Assembly (NCBI GenBank): GCA_024234505.1 | Contig: JACKOD010000005.1 | Coordinates: 124,001-188,000 of the forward strand | From: Hahellaceae bacterium | Lineage (GTDB): Bacteria > Pseudomonadota > Gammaproteobacteria > Pseudomonadales > Oleiphilaceae | Length of the DNA stretch: 64,000 bases | Reading direction: 5' to 3' | Shown here: one piece after another, positions 1 through 9,651 of the stretch | Position numbering within the stretch: position 1 is the stretch's first letter | Layout of the letters: each line of letters opens with the position of its first letter | The notes under the pieces: model-generated | What the model saw: the letters and a program-made list of their open reading frames with translations, nothing else | Database searches by the model: none | Told to the model about the DNA's origin: nothing | Program-made: the position numbers and the translations under genes

Positions 1-1025
1 GCAGTTTGGCAGGGCAAATGCCCGCACTCTATGTGACCGGTGAAGAATCGTTGCAACAGGTGGCAATGCGCGCGAGACGGCTGGGTTTGAAAACAAACAA
101 CCTGCAAATGCTATCCGAAACGCGAGTTGAGTCGTTGATAGATATCGCGGGACAGGTGCAGCCGAGGGTGATTGTCGTAGATAGTATTCAGGTGATGCAC
201 ATGGATGATATTGAATCTGCACCGGGAAGCGTATCGCAGGTTCGAGAGTGTGCTGCATTTCTGACACGATTTGCCAAGCGAACAGGAACCGTGCTTTTTC
301 TGGTTGGGCATGTGACTAAAGATGGCTCCATTGCCGGCCCAAAAGTACTGGAGCATATGATTGATTGCTCTTTACTGTTGGAAGGTTCGGATGACAGTCG
401 ATTCAGAACCTTGCGCGGCATCAAAAATCGCTTTGGTGCAGTGAATGAACTGGGTGTATTTGCCATGCTTGAGACCGGTCTGCGTGAGGTTACCAACCCG
501 AGTGCGATTTTTTTGAATCGCGGCGGCCAGGAGATGCCAGGAAGCGTTGTGACTGTGCTGTGGGAAGGTACCCGGCCATTGTTAGTTGAGCTGCAGGCAT
601 TGGTAAGTGACTCTCAGTCAAATTATCCCCGCCGTGTTGCTGTGGGTCTGGATGCTAATCGTGTAGCGATGTTGCTAGCGGTTTTACACCGGCATGGGGG
701 CGTGCATACCGGGGATCAGGATGTATTTGCCAATGTGGTGGGCGGGGTTCGAGTGACCGAAACATCGGCGGATTTAGCGCTATTGGTCGCGATACTCTCC
801 AGTTACAGGGATAAGCCCTTATCTGCCGATGTGGTGGTATTCGGAGAAATAGGTCTGTCAGGTGAGATTCGCCCGGTTCCTAGTGGGCAGGAGCGCATTT
901 ATGAAGCCGCAAAGCACGGATTTCGTCGTGCGATTGTCCCTAAAGCGAATGCCCCTAAGAAGCCGATCGACGGCATGGAAGTGATTGCACTTGAGCGCCT
1001 GTCTCAAGTGCTTGATATTGTCTAA
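1..1025 (+). CDS. radA: DNA repair protein RadA, 5'-truncated by the window edge
   Basis: RadA is a RecA-like ATPase that processes recombination intermediates and drives branch migration. The window starts inside the gene: the N-terminal zinc finger and Walker A motif are missing and the frame is open from the first bases, so the TTG at 6 is not a real start. Counting from that TTG, a Walker B-like strand (VIVVDSIQ) lies at about 55-62 and the RadA-specific KNRFG motif at 140-144. The C-terminal half (about 180-339) is the Lon-like domain, including the segment around FGEIGLSGEIRPV. About 110-120 residues should lie upstream. A PilZ gene follows on the opposite strand. Confidence 0.96.
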   Translation, partial: SLAGQMPALYVTGEESLQQVAMRARRLGLKTNNLQMLSETRVESLIDIAGQVQPRVIVVDSIQVMHMDDIESAPGSVSQVRECAAFLTRFAKRTGTVLFLVGHVTKDGSIAGPKVLEHMIDCSLLLEGSDDSRFRTLRGIKNRFGAVNELGVFAMLETGLREVTNPSAIFLNRGGQEMPGSVVTVLWEGTRPLLVELQALVSDSQSNYPRRVAVGLDANRVAMLLAVLHRHGGVHTGDQDVFANVVGGVRVTETSADLALLVAILSSYRDKPLSADVVVFGEIGLSGEIRPVPSGQERIYEAAKHGFRRAIVPKANAPKKPIDGMEVIALERLSQVLDIV

Positions 1026-1087
1026 ACGACAACCCTTTAAGTGGTTGCGTTGCAAAAAAAGCGGGGCGTTTCCCTAATAATCGGGTG

Positions 1088-1474
1088 TTACTGTAGGGGC
1101 TGGTCGTGACTTAATGCGACTAGCTCTCGATTGAGCAGGTCGCCGTCACCCAGATTGAGTTCGACCAGACGACGCAAATGCGTGATGCTGTCGATGTCAA
1201 TATAGTCACAGTGAAACCCTAGCAGGGTGGATTCTTCATGAGCCAGCCTGATGGACATGACGATGGCCTCTCCATCTTCTGTCAGCTTTATGGTCACTTC
1301 ATAGGTTTTATCGTCGTACTTAATGAAGTCGTCAGGCCGCTTTAGCAGTACTCCCTTCATGGATATATCCAGTACTTCCGTATCCCAATGCTCTTCTCCA
1401 TGATGAAGCGTACACCCTGCATCAAAGGTGATTCGACTGAATTGTCGTCTCTCTTGGCCGCCTTTTTCTGTCAC
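1088..1474 (-). CDS. PilZ domain protein (putative c-di-GMP receptor)
   Basis: This 128-residue protein is essentially a single PilZ domain. The two c-di-GMP binding signatures are visible: RxxxR as R10-QFS-R14 and the [D/N]xSxxG element as D36-ISMK-G41. PilZ proteins bind cyclic-di-GMP and relay the signal to motility, surface or secretion machinery; the partner here cannot be deduced. It stands alone between radA (convergent) and ettA (same strand, about 190 bp upstream). No effector domain is fused to it. Confidence 0.85.
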   Translation of the reverse strand: MTEKGGQERRQFSRITFDAGCTLHHGEEHWDTEVLDISMKGVLLKRPDDFIKYDDKTYEVTIKLTEDGEAIVMSIRLAHEESTLLGFHCDYIDIDSITHLRRLVELNLGDGDLLNRELVALSHDQPLQ

Positions 1475-1625
1475 GTTAACCTCTCATTGTATGGCTGAGT
1501 ATTGGGCTCTATCGCTGGCTTTTTATGAGTTAACTATAGCGTTATTTACTAAAATTTCCTGCAGTACCGTCATTGCGCAGCAATAAAAAGGAAGTTATTT
1601 GAATGTGAAGTATGGCAGAGGGGAG

Positions 1626-1655
1626 TGACTTCAGGCCGGGTAGGACCTGAAGTCA
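1626..1655. terminator. Hairpin downstream of ettA
   Basis: A perfect 10-bp inverted repeat, TGACTTCAGG and CCTGAAGTCA, with a 10-nt loop lies just past the ettA stop codon on the minus strand. There is no clear T-run on either side, so it is either a weak intrinsic terminator or a 3'-end stabilising hairpin. Confidence 0.45.
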
Positions 1656-1667
1656 TTCAAGGGTTAC

Positions 1668-3332
1668 TTAGGCAAGCTTTTTGTATCGAACTCTATGTGG
1701 TTGTGCGGCCGCATCCCCGAGACGTTTTTTGCGGTCTGCTTCGTACTCGGTGTAGTTACCTTCAAAGAAAACAACTTGCGAGTCATCCTCGTAGGCCAGA
1801 ATATGGGTGGCAATACGGTCAAGGAACCAGCGGTCGTGTGAGATAACGATGGCAGATCCCGGGAAGGCCAGTAGTGCATCTTCCAGTGCGCGCAGTGTTT
1901 CGATATCAAGGTCGTTGGATGGTTCGTCAAGCAACAGCAGGTTGCCTCCCTGTTTTAGCGTGAGAGCCAAATGCAGGCGGCCGCGCTCCCCTCCGGAAAG
2001 CTCTTTGACAAATTTTTGCTGGTCTGAACCTTTGAAATTGAATCGGCCCAGATAACTTCTGGAGGGAACCTCGTAGGTGCCGATCCGAATAATATCCTGA
2101 CCATCCGATACCATTTCCCAGACGGTCTTATCGTCTTCCAGATGTTCGCGACTTTGATCAACACTGGCCACCACTACGGTTTCACCCAGTTCAATGGTGC
2201 CGCTGTCGGGCTGTTGCTGGCCGGTAATCATGCGAAACAGTGTTGATTTACCCGCACCGTTACCGCCAATCACACCTACAATCGCCCCTTTGGGGACGCT
2301 GAATGACAGGTTGTCTACCAGTACCCGATCGCCGAAGCCTTTGGTGACATTATGAAATTCAACGACCTTGTCACCCAGGCGTGGGCCCGCAGGGATATAA
2401 ATTTCATTCGTTTCGTTGCGCTTTTGAAAATCCTGGGACTGCATTTCCTCAAAGCGTGCCAGACGGGCTTTCGATTTTGCCTGACGACCTTTGGCGCCTT
2501 GTCTTACCCACTCAAGCTCCTGCTTCATCGCTTTTTCATGAGCCGATTGCTGCTTGGATTCCTGAGCCAGACGGGCAGATTTGGTATCCAGCCAGCCCGA
2601 GTAATTGCCTTCATAAGGAATGCCGTGACCACGGTCAAGTTCCAGAATCCAGCCAGCGACGTTGTCCAGGAAGTAGCGGTCGTGTGTAATGGCCACGACG
2701 GTACCGGGAAAATCGTGAAGGAAATGTTCCAGCCAGGCCACCGAATCGGCATCCAGGTGGTTGGTTGGTTCGTCAAGCAGTAACATGTCGGGGGCTGAAA
2801 GTAGCAGGCGACAAAGCGCCACGCGGCGTTTCTCACCGCCGGATAAGTGCTGAATGCTTGCATCCCAGGGTGGGAGTCGAAGTGCATCGGCCGCCACTTC
2901 CAGTTGGCGTTCTAGGTTGTGGCCATCGGCTGCCTGCAAAATGGCTTCGAGTTTGGCCTGTTCAGTTGCCAGCGCATCAAAGTCGGCATCTGGCTCTGCA
3001 TAAGCCGCGTAGACTTCATCCAGACGACGCTGTGCATCTTTGATTTGATCTACGGCTTCCTCGACAATTTCCCTGACGGTTTTTGATGCGTCAAGCTGGG
3101 GTTCCTGGGGCAAATATCCCACTTTGATGCCGGGCATCGGGCGGGCTTCCCCATCAATTTCGGTATCGACACCGGCCATGATTCTCAACAGGGTCGATTT
3201 ACCCGCACCGTTCAGACCAAGTACGCCAATTTTTGCGCCGGGGAAAAAAGACAGGGAGATATTTTTTAAAATTTCACGCTTGGGCGGCACGATTTTGCTC
3301 ACCCGATTCATGGAATAAACGTATTGAGCCAT
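1668..3332 (-). CDS. ettA: Energy-dependent translational throttle protein EttA (ABC-F)
   Basis: EttA is a soluble ABC-F ATPase that binds the ribosomal E site and gates entry into elongation according to the ATP/ADP ratio. At 554 residues it has the usual length. Two ABC domains are visible, each with Walker A (GLNGAGKST and GGNGAGKST), an LSGGE signature and a Walker B (LLLDEPTNHLD, LLLDEPSNDLD). Between the first ATPase core and the linker is the charged arm/linker region typical of EttA. There are no membrane segments. It is transcribed alone, divergently from glyA. Confidence 0.97.
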   Translation of the reverse strand: MAQYVYSMNRVSKIVPPKREILKNISLSFFPGAKIGVLGLNGAGKSTLLRIMAGVDTEIDGEARPMPGIKVGYLPQEPQLDASKTVREIVEEAVDQIKDAQRRLDEVYAAYAEPDADFDALATEQAKLEAILQAADGHNLERQLEVAADALRLPPWDASIQHLSGGEKRRVALCRLLLSAPDMLLLDEPTNHLDADSVAWLEHFLHDFPGTVVAITHDRYFLDNVAGWILELDRGHGIPYEGNYSGWLDTKSARLAQESKQQSAHEKAMKQELEWVRQGAKGRQAKSKARLARFEEMQSQDFQKRNETNEIYIPAGPRLGDKVVEFHNVTKGFGDRVLVDNLSFSVPKGAIVGVIGGNGAGKSTLFRMITGQQQPDSGTIELGETVVVASVDQSREHLEDDKTVWEMVSDGQDIIRIGTYEVPSRSYLGRFNFKGSDQQKFVKELSGGERGRLHLALTLKQGGNLLLLDEPSNDLDIETLRALEDALLAFPGSAIVISHDRWFLDRIATHILAYEDDSQVVFFEGNYTEYEADRKKRLGDAAAQPHRVRYKKLA

Positions 3333-3628
3333 GGAAGTTTGATACCTGTAGCAGGGAGGATTTGGGGCGAAAGGTAGCTCATAAATCTAATAAAGGCAAT
3401 CTGAGGGGCAAATGGAGTTTGATTAAGCAATTCCGCAAACACATTTAATAGTTTAAAATATGCGGCTTTCCGAGACCCACGCCTGTCATTGGGTGTTTAT
3501 TGTGATGCCGGGTGGTGATGTACGGGCAGATAGTCTGTCTGCAATTCATCATTACTGGAAGAACGAAGACACCGATGGCAGTTGTTTTAAAAACGCCCTG
3601 AAGAGTAGGGCAAGAGTAGAGGCGATAC
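3333..3628. other. Intergenic region between ettA and glyA
   Basis: This stretch of about 295 bp separates divergent ettA and glyA and must hold both promoters. A small imperfect dyad around GCAGATAGTCTGTCTGC (about 3528-3544) is the only structure seen. I recognise no glycine or THF riboswitch, and the short open frames lack ribosome binding sites and coding character. Confidence 0.4.
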
Positions 3629-4885
3629 ATGTTTACTCGTGATATGACCATAGCCGGTTTTGATAATGAGGTCTGGTCTGCCATTCAGGCAGAAGCCAAG
3701 CGCCAGGAAGAACACATTGAGCTGATTGCATCAGAAAACTACACCAGCCCTCGTGTCATGGAAGCGCAAGGTTCGGTGCTGACCAACAAATATGCCGAAG
3801 GCTATCCAGGCAAGCGGTATTACGGTGGTTGTGAGCATGTAGATGTGATTGAGCAGCTGGCCATTGATCGCGCCAAGGCATTGTTTGGTGCAGATTATGC
3901 CAACGTACAGCCTCACTCAGGCTCGCAAGCCAACGCGGCCGTCTATATGGCGTTGTGTAAGGCGGGAGATACGGTATTGGGGATGAGCCTGGCTCACGGT
4001 GGTCACCTGACTCACGGTGCAGCAGTCAGCTTCTCCGGACGAATCTATAAAGCGGTTCAGTATGGATTGAATCCTGCTACGGGTGAAATTGATTACGAAG
4101 AAGTAGCCGCTCTCGCTCGTGAGCATAAACCGAAAATGATTGTGGCGGGTTTTTCTGCTTATTCCCGAGTGGTTGACTGGCAGAAGTTTCGTGACATCGC
4201 TGATGAAGTCGGTGCCTATTTGATGGTGGATATGGCGCACGTTGCGGGCCTCGTGGCTGCGGGTGTTTATCCTAACCCGGTGAATATCGCTGACGTCACC
4301 ACAACGACGACCCACAAAACACTGGGGGGACCTCGCGGCGGTCTGATTCTGGCTAAAGCCAATGAAGAGCTGGAAAAGAAGCTGAACTTTGCCGTCTTCC
4401 CTGAAAGTCAGGGTGGGCCTTTGATGCATGTTATTGCGGCAAAAGCAGTGTGCTTCAAAGAAGCCATGTCAGACGAATTCAAAACCTATCAACAGCAAGT
4501 GGTCAAAAATGCTCAGGTGATGGTTGAGGTTTTTCAGTCCAGAGGTTTCGATATTGTTTCTAATGGTACCGATGACCATTTGTTCCTGCTCGATCTGATC
4601 AAGAAAGATATTACCGGTAAAGACGCGGATGCCGCTTTGGGACGCGCTAACATTACGGTTAACAAAAATGCGGTACCCAATGATCCACGCTCTCCGTTTG
4701 TGACCAGCGGCCTGCGGATCGGGACGCCCGCCGTGACTCGCCGTGGTTTTAAAGATGCCGAAGTGCGCGAGCTGGCCGGTTGGATCTGCGATGTGCTGGA
4801 TGACATTAGCAACGAGACCGTGATTGCCAGCGTGAAAGAAAAGGTAAAAGCACTTTGTGCTAGATTTCCCGTGTACGGCAACTAA
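3629..4885 (+). CDS. glyA: Serine hydroxymethyltransferase
   Basis: GlyA is the PLP enzyme that interconverts serine plus tetrahydrofolate with glycine plus 5,10-methylene-THF, the main source of one-carbon units. The 418-residue protein matches the family end to end, with [15 protein letters not shown] near the N-terminus and the PLP-lysine segment [15 protein letters not shown] in the middle. The start is supported by an AGAGG Shine-Dalgarno about 8 bp upstream and by matching the usual N-terminus (M-x-x-R-x-M). It is the first gene of a conserved run ending at pgpA. Confidence 0.98.
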   Translation: MFTRDMTIAGFDNEVWSAIQAEAKRQEEHIELIASENYTSPRVMEAQGSVLTNKYAEGYPGKRYYGGCEHVDVIEQLAIDRAKALFGADYANVQPHSGSQANAAVYMALCKAGDTVLGMSLAHGGHLTHGAAVSFSGRIYKAVQYGLNPATGEIDYEEVAALAREHKPKMIVAGFSAYSRVVDWQKFRDIADEVGAYLMVDMAHVAGLVAAGVYPNPVNIADVTTTTTHKTLGGPRGGLILAKANEELEKKLNFAVFPESQGGPLMHVIAAKAVCFKEAMSDEFKTYQQQVVKNAQVMVEVFQSRGFDIVSNGTDDHLFLLDLIKKDITGKDADAALGRANITVNKNAVPNDPRSPFVTSGLRIGTPAVTRRGFKDAEVRELAGWICDVLDDISNETVIASVKEKVKALCARFPVYGN

Positions 4886-4906
4886 ACTACACGGCAGTCA
4901 GGATTG

Positions 4907-4928
4907 AGGCAGGCCTGCGGGCCTGTCT
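4907..4928 (+). terminator. GC-rich hairpin after glyA
   Basis: A 9-bp stem (AGGCAGGCC pairing with GGCCTGTCT, one G-U pair) with a 4-nt loop lies about 20 bp after the glyA stop and is followed by a short T-rich stretch (GTTCTTT). It could be an attenuating terminator separating glyA from nrdR. Confidence 0.45.
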
Positions 4929-5020
4929 GTTCTTTAAGCGCCATGCGTCACCGAGTTCCGCTTTTCGGGGCGGCTGACAAATGGTCTTACGCCAGAATTA
5001 TGCTTTGCCAGGATTAAACT

Positions 5021-5485
5021 ATGCATTGTCCCTTCTGTAGCGCCGCCGACACCAAAGTCATCGACTCCCGATTGGTTGCAGATGGCGATCAGGTTCGTCG
5101 TCGTCGGGAATGCGTATCCTGCAAGGAACGTTTTACCACCTACGAAACCGCTGAACTTCTCATGCCGAGAGTTGTCAAGCAGGATGGCACCCGCCAGCCG
5201 TTTGATGAGGAAAAATTACGCATGGGTATTCTGAAGGCGTTGGAAAAACGCCCAGTGAGTACCGAAGAGGTTGAAGCCGCCATTACGCGAATAAAATACC
5301 GTCTGCGACAGACGGGTGAGCGTGAACTTAAATCCATCGCTATTGGTGAAGATGTGATGACTGAACTGCAAAAGCTTGATCAGGTTGCTTTTGTGCGTTT
5401 TGCCTCTGTATATCGCAGCTTTCAGGATATCAACGAGTTTAGAGTTGAGATTGATCGCCTGTCGCGTCAATCTGAAAAAATCTGA
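5021..5485 (+). CDS. nrdR: Transcriptional repressor NrdR
   Basis: NrdR is a nucleotide-sensing repressor of ribonucleotide reductase operons. The 154-residue protein has the N-terminal zinc ribbon with C3, C6, C31 and C34 and an arginine-rich patch between the pairs, followed by an ATP-cone domain (about 46-136, starting at [17 protein letters not shown]). Length and both domains are typical. It sits between glyA and ribD, its usual place in gammaproteobacteria. It has no adjacent nrd genes, so its targets are elsewhere. Confidence 0.98.
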   Translation: MHCPFCSAADTKVIDSRLVADGDQVRRRRECVSCKERFTTYETAELLMPRVVKQDGTRQPFDEEKLRMGILKALEKRPVSTEEVEAAITRIKYRLRQTGERELKSIAIGEDVMTELQKLDQVAFVRFASVYRSFQDINEFRVEIDRLSRQSEKI

Positions 5486-5508
5486 ACAATCCGGAACCGA
5501 AAGACGTT

Positions 5509-6687
5509 ATGTTCAGTATCCAAGATCGCGAGTTCATGGCCCGGGCTATCAGGCTGGCCCGTAAAGGGTTATATACCACTGATCCTAATCCGCGGGTAGG
5601 TTGTGTCATCGTTAATAACGAGCTTGTAGTCGGTGAGGGCTGGCATGAATTCGCCGGAGGACCTCACGCAGAAGTGAATGCTTTGCGCGTTGCAGGTGAG
5701 CTGGCCCGGGGTGGAACCGCTTACGTCACTTTGGAGCCTTGCAGTCATTTTGGTAAGACACCACCTTGCGCGGATGCGCTGATTGAGGCGGGGGTTAGCA
5801 AGGTGATTGCGGCGATGCAGGATCCGAATCCGCAAGTGGCGGGTCAGGGGTTCGAGCGTTTGCGTGCTGCCGGGGTTGAGGTGTTGAGCGGCCTGCTGGA
5901 ACAGGAGGCCGAGGCGTTAAATCCCGGATTTGTGAAACGCATGCGTACCGGATTGCCACTGGTGCGGATCAAACTTGCGATGAGTGTTGATGGGCGCACA
6001 GCAATGCGTTCAGGAGAAAGTCAGTGGATAACCGGGGCTGATGCGCGAGAAGACGTGCAAAGGTTGAGAGCGCGTAGCTCGGCCATCGTGACCGGCTCGG
6101 GGACGGTGCTTCACGATGATCCTTCGTTAACCGTTCGATCTGATTCGTTGCAGGCAACGGGGAATGTCGCTGGTAGAGGCTTAAGACAGCCGTTAAGGGT
6201 GATATTAGACTCCGATTGTCAGATGGATCCCAAAGCCAAGGTGCTTACCCAAGACGGGGCGTGTGTTATCGCAACGGCGCATGGTGCCTATATTCCAGAC
6301 GAGTTGGCAAGTATTGAGGGCTTAAGTGTCGTGCCTTTTTCGGTTCAGGAAACGCAATATGGCACAGGTATCGACCTGAATCAGTTATTGCATTGGCTGG
6401 GCAAGCAAAATTGTAACGAAGTGCTGGTGGAAGCCGGCGCGCGTTTGTGTGGCCAGTTTGTACAGCAGAAACTGGTGGATGAGTTGTGGGTGTATATGGC
6501 TCCCGTACTGATGGGGAGTGAAGCCCGGCCGTTACTTGAGCTACCGTTGCAATCCATGGCCGACCGGCTCTGTTTGTCATTACGGGATATGCGAATGCTG
6601 GGTTCGGATATTCGCATGATTTATTCTCCCGACCATTCCGGGCAGCAGGCTGAGCCTGCTCAGACAGTTGTTGCAAAGGAGTCTTGA
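5509..6687 (+). CDS. ribD: Riboflavin biosynthesis bifunctional deaminase/reductase RibD
   Basis: RibD deaminates the pyrimidine intermediate made from GTP and then reduces the ribosyl side chain, the second and third steps of riboflavin synthesis. The N-terminal CMP/dCMP-deaminase-type domain shows the zinc site H53-A-E55 and PCSHFGKTPPC (C78, C87). The C-terminal reductase domain starts near 145 (LVRIKLAMSVDGRTA). At 392 residues it is slightly longer than average because of a short C-terminal tail. Its stop is 1 bp from the riboflavin synthase start. Confidence 0.97.
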   Translation: MFSIQDREFMARAIRLARKGLYTTDPNPRVGCVIVNNELVVGEGWHEFAGGPHAEVNALRVAGELARGGTAYVTLEPCSHFGKTPPCADALIEAGVSKVIAAMQDPNPQVAGQGFERLRAAGVEVLSGLLEQEAEALNPGFVKRMRTGLPLVRIKLAMSVDGRTAMRSGESQWITGADAREDVQRLRARSSAIVTGSGTVLHDDPSLTVRSDSLQATGNVAGRGLRQPLRVILDSDCQMDPKAKVLTQDGACVIATAHGAYIPDELASIEGLSVVPFSVQETQYGTGIDLNQLLHWLGKQNCNEVLVEAGARLCGQFVQQKLVDELWVYMAPVLMGSEARPLLELPLQSMADRLCLSLRDMRMLGSDIRMIYSPDHSGQQAEPAQTVVAKES

Positions 6688-6688
6688 T

Positions 6689-7354
6689 TTGTTTACAGGC
6701 ATTATTCAAGCGGTAGGAAAGGTCCGTTCTCTGCAGCAGAAGTCGGGTGATTTGCGTATTCAGATTGATACCGCAGAACTTGATATGCGTGAAGTGTGTC
6801 TGGGAGACAGTATTGCCGTCAACGGGGTGTGTCTCACGGTTACCGAATTGGGCGCTCAGGGATTCTGGGCAGATGTTTCCAATGAAACATTGAAGCATAC
6901 CCGAATGCTGGATTATAAAATCGGTTCGGCAGTGAATCTGGAAAAAGCGCTGACCTTGTCCACACCACTGGGTGGGCACATGGTCAGTGGACATGTTGAC
7001 GGGCTGGGAACGATCCGCGAACGCTTCGATGATGCCCGCTCTGTCAGGTTCTGGATTGAAGCGCCGGCATCACTGCAAAAATACATTGCCGCAAAAGGGT
7101 CAATCACCGTTGATGGTGTGAGTCTCACGGTAAATGAGCTGAATAAGCATCTATTTTTGCTCAATATCGTGCCTCACACCGTTGAACAAACCATTATTCG
7201 ATATTACCAGCCCGGGGCCAGAATACATCTGGAGGTAGACTTGATTGCGCGTTATCTTGAGCGACTGATGACATGTTCAGCGGATCAATCTACAGAAAAT
7301 CCTCCTTTGACTGCCGCCTGGGTACTGAGCCAGGGCTTGTCGCGGCGGCGGTAA
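6689..7354 (+). CDS. ribC: Riboflavin synthase alpha subunit
   Basis: The enzyme dismutates two 6,7-dimethyl-8-ribityllumazines to riboflavin and the pyrimidinedione. Two lumazine-binding repeats are visible, the first starting MFTGIIQ and the second around LGGHMVSGHVDG, giving 221 residues, the usual size. I place the start at the TTG at 6689: it gives the canonical MFTGII N-terminus and has an AAGGAG Shine-Dalgarno 7 bp upstream inside the end of ribD. The longer open frame lacks homology. It is also called ribE in other nomenclatures. Confidence 0.95.
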   Translation: MFTGIIQAVGKVRSLQQKSGDLRIQIDTAELDMREVCLGDSIAVNGVCLTVTELGAQGFWADVSNETLKHTRMLDYKIGSAVNLEKALTLSTPLGGHMVSGHVDGLGTIRERFDDARSVRFWIEAPASLQKYIAAKGSITVDGVSLTVNELNKHLFLLNIVPHTVEQTIIRYYQPGARIHLEVDLIARYLERLMTCSADQSTENPPLTAAWVLSQGLSRRR

Positions 7355-7432
7355 GTCTGCCTCGATACACAGGCCGTGATGGTACTAGTCCGTTATGAAT
7401 TAAAGAAAGCCACAGCGAAGAGGAATAGCTCC

Positions 7433-8545
7433 ATGGAGCTGAATACAGCGCAAGAGATTGTTGACGATATTCGTCAAGGTAAAATGGTCATTCTGATGGA
7501 TGACGAAGATCGTGAAAATGAAGGCGATATTATCATCGCAGCTGAGTGCGTTACCGCTGAACATATTAATTTTATGGCCCGCTTTGCCAGAGGCCTGATA
7601 TGCATGCCGATGACTCGCGAACGTTGTGAACAGCTGAAGTTACCGCTCATGGTGCAGCGCAATGGCTCTGGATTCGGTACCAAGTTCACGGTCTCCATTG
7701 AAGCGGCAGAAGGGGTAACCACAGGCATTTCTGCAGCAGATCGTGCCCGCACGGTGCAGGTTGCGGCAGGGAGAACGGCAAAGGCTGAAGATATTGTCAG
7801 TCCTGGGCATATTTTCCCGCTAATGGCGCAGCCTGGGGGCGTGTTGTCTCGCGCAGGTCATACCGAAGCGGCTTGCGATCTGGCGAGAATGGGAGGGTTT
7901 GAACCCGCCGGTGTAATTTGCGAGATTATGAATGACGATGGCACGATGGCTCGTCGGCCTGAATTGGAAAAGTTTGCGCAAGAACATCAGCTCAAAATCG
8001 GGACGATCGCCGATTTGATTCACTATCGTACGCTGCACGAGCATACAATCGAACGGCTGCATGAAAATGTTATTGAAACAGAGCATGGTGAATTCAATCT
8101 CATCACCTATAAAGACACGATCCAGAACGGAACGCACCTGGTATTGCAAAAAGGTAGCGTGAGTGAAGGGCAGTCTACGTTGGTTCGCGTTCATGTTGCC
8201 GATACCTTACGGGATTTGATTGGTGCGTTGAAGCCGGGGGTGAATAGCTGGCCATTGCACAAGGCACTGGCGAAAGTCGCGGAAGAGGGTGCGGGCGTAT
8301 TGGTTTTACTGGATGTGGGCGAGCAGGCGGATCTGGAAGAAAGTATCAGTGATTTCTTCGCGAATCGTCGGCCAAGAACCACCGCTGCCACGGGGAGTGG
8401 GGTGTATTTGACCGTAGGTACCGGATCTCAAATTTTACGTGATCTTGGTGTAAGGCAAATGCGCTTGCTGAGTTCACCCATGAAGTTCTCTGCCATTTCC
8501 GGATTTGATCTGGAAGTGGTTGAATATATTCCTTATCAGGCATAA
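7433..8545 (+). CDS. ribB: 3,4-dihydroxy-2-butanone-4-phosphate synthase with degenerate GTP cyclohydrolase II-like domain
   Basis: The N-terminal half (about 1-205) is RibB, which makes the four-carbon riboflavin precursor from ribulose 5-phosphate; the acidic DDEDRENEGD motif is intact. The C-terminal half has the fold of GTP cyclohydrolase II but lacks the zinc-ligand cysteines: where RibA has a cysteine-rich GDxFGSxRCDCG segment, this protein reads RVHVADTLRDLIGALKPG. It is therefore probably not a cyclohydrolase, and ribA should be elsewhere. The start at 7433 is chosen for GAGG 8-10 bp upstream and the standard N-terminus. No FMN riboswitch precedes it. Confidence 0.94.
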   Translation: MELNTAQEIVDDIRQGKMVILMDDEDRENEGDIIIAAECVTAEHINFMARFARGLICMPMTRERCEQLKLPLMVQRNGSGFGTKFTVSIEAAEGVTTGISAADRARTVQVAAGRTAKAEDIVSPGHIFPLMAQPGGVLSRAGHTEAACDLARMGGFEPAGVICEIMNDDGTMARRPELEKFAQEHQLKIGTIADLIHYRTLHEHTIERLHENVIETEHGEFNLITYKDTIQNGTHLVLQKGSVSEGQSTLVRVHVADTLRDLIGALKPGVNSWPLHKALAKVAEEGAGVLVLLDVGEQADLEESISDFFANRRPRTTAATGSGVYLTVGTGSQILRDLGVRQMRLLSSPMKFSAISGFDLEVVEYIPYQA

Positions 8546-8669
8546 ATGTGATGGCAGGCGAAAGCGAGTTCAGTTGCGTATATGAGAATACTCAAACGCG
8601 CTTGCTCGTGACCTCAGTAAGCCAAACATGGTGTGCAGGAAATTCTATAAATGTTACTGGAGATTAAGC

Positions 8670-9146
8670 ATGTCAACGATTAAAACCTACGAAGGCACTT
8701 TTCGTAACTGTGAAGGTCGGTTCGCCATTGTTGTAGGGCGTTTTAATAGTTTTGTAGTTGAAAGTTTGCTGGAAGGTGCAGTTGATAGTCTTTGTCGTCA
8801 TGGAATTGAGGATGACGATATCGAAATTTTCCGCGTTCCCGGTGCTTTCGAAATTCCACTGGCTGTCAAGAAAATCGCAAAGTCCGGTCGCTTTGATGCA
8901 ATTATTGCGCTAGGTGCTGTGATTCGTGGCGGTACTCCTCATTTTGAGTTTGTGGCGGGTGAGTGTGCCAAAGGGTTGGGTGTTGTTTCTTTGGACGCTG
9001 AAATTCCTGTGAGCTTTGGTGTGTTGACGGTTGATAGCATCGAACAAGCGATCGAGCGCAGCGGTACCAAAGCGGGCAACAAGGGTGAAGAAGCAGCCAT
9101 GTCGGCATTGGAAATGGTCAGCTTGCTGAGCCAGTTGGGGGAGTAA
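8670..9146 (+). CDS. ribH: 6,7-dimethyl-8-ribityllumazine synthase
   Basis: RibH condenses the RibD product (after dephosphorylation) with dihydroxybutanone phosphate to form lumazine, the substrate of riboflavin synthase. The 158-residue protein shows the family segments [25 protein letters not shown] and [13 protein letters not shown]. The start at 8670 has GGAG 9 bp upstream; the longer frame adds a non-homologous cysteine-rich leader. It overlaps the ribosome binding site of nusB. Confidence 0.97.
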   Translation: MSTIKTYEGTFRNCEGRFAIVVGRFNSFVVESLLEGAVDSLCRHGIEDDDIEIFRVPGAFEIPLAVKKIAKSGRFDAIIALGAVIRGGTPHFEFVAGECAKGLGVVSLDAEIPVSFGVLTVDSIEQAIERSGTKAGNKGEEAAMSALEMVSLLSQLGE

Positions 9147-9152
9147 GTCGTT

Positions 9153-9641
9153 GTGAGTGAGCAGTCATCCGCTGAGCATCAGGGTAATCAGCCGAGTGCG
9201 GCCAAGCGTCGTAAGGCCAGAACATTGGCGTTGCAGGCCCTCTATCAATGGCAATTAGCCAAAAGCAGTGTGTCTCAGATCGAAGCGGAATTTGCTGTCG
9301 ATAATGACATGACCAAGGTTGATGTACCTTATTTTCGTGAAATTCTTCGTGGCGTAACGATGAATAAATCGGAACTGGAAGCACAGTTCGCACCTTTTCT
9401 GGATCGTCCGGTAGATGATGTTGATCCGGTAGAGTTGTCATTGTTGCGTATGGGGGCCTACGAGCTGATGAAGCGAGTGGATGTTCCCTATCGTGTTGTA
9501 ATCAATGAGGGCGTCGAGCTGGCTAAAAAGTTTGGCGGTACGGATGGCCATAAATTTATCAATGGTATTTTGGATAAAATGGCATTACGGTTACGCGCCG
9601 CTGAAACTCGTCATAAGTATCGCAAGCCTGACAGCGAATAA
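9153..9641 (+). CDS. nusB: Transcription antitermination factor NusB
   Basis: NusB binds boxA RNA with NusE (S10) and supports antitermination of rRNA operons. The 162-residue all-helical protein matches the family ([41 protein letters not shown]). It starts with GTG, 6 bp after the ribH stop, with a GGGGGAG Shine-Dalgarno overlapping the end of ribH, implying translational coupling. The ribH-nusB-thiL order is conserved in gammaproteobacteria. Confidence 0.97.
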   Translation: MSEQSSAEHQGNQPSAAKRRKARTLALQALYQWQLAKSSVSQIEAEFAVDNDMTKVDVPYFREILRGVTMNKSELEAQFAPFLDRPVDDVDPVELSLLRMGAYELMKRVDVPYRVVINEGVELAKKFGGTDGHKFINGILDKMALRLRAAETRHKYRKPDSE

Positions 9642-9651
9642 GATCTGACTC

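Noticed and set aside
1028..1049. Possible terminator after radA
   Set aside because: A 5-bp stem CAACC/GGTTG without a T-run is not convincing.
3333..3628. Possible riboswitch or small gene upstream of glyA
   Set aside because: Only a weak imperfect dyad is seen; the short open frames lack ribosome binding sites and similarity.
7355..7432. Possible FMN riboswitch before ribB
   Set aside because: The gap between ribC and ribB is only about 78 bp and no RFN element sequence is visible.
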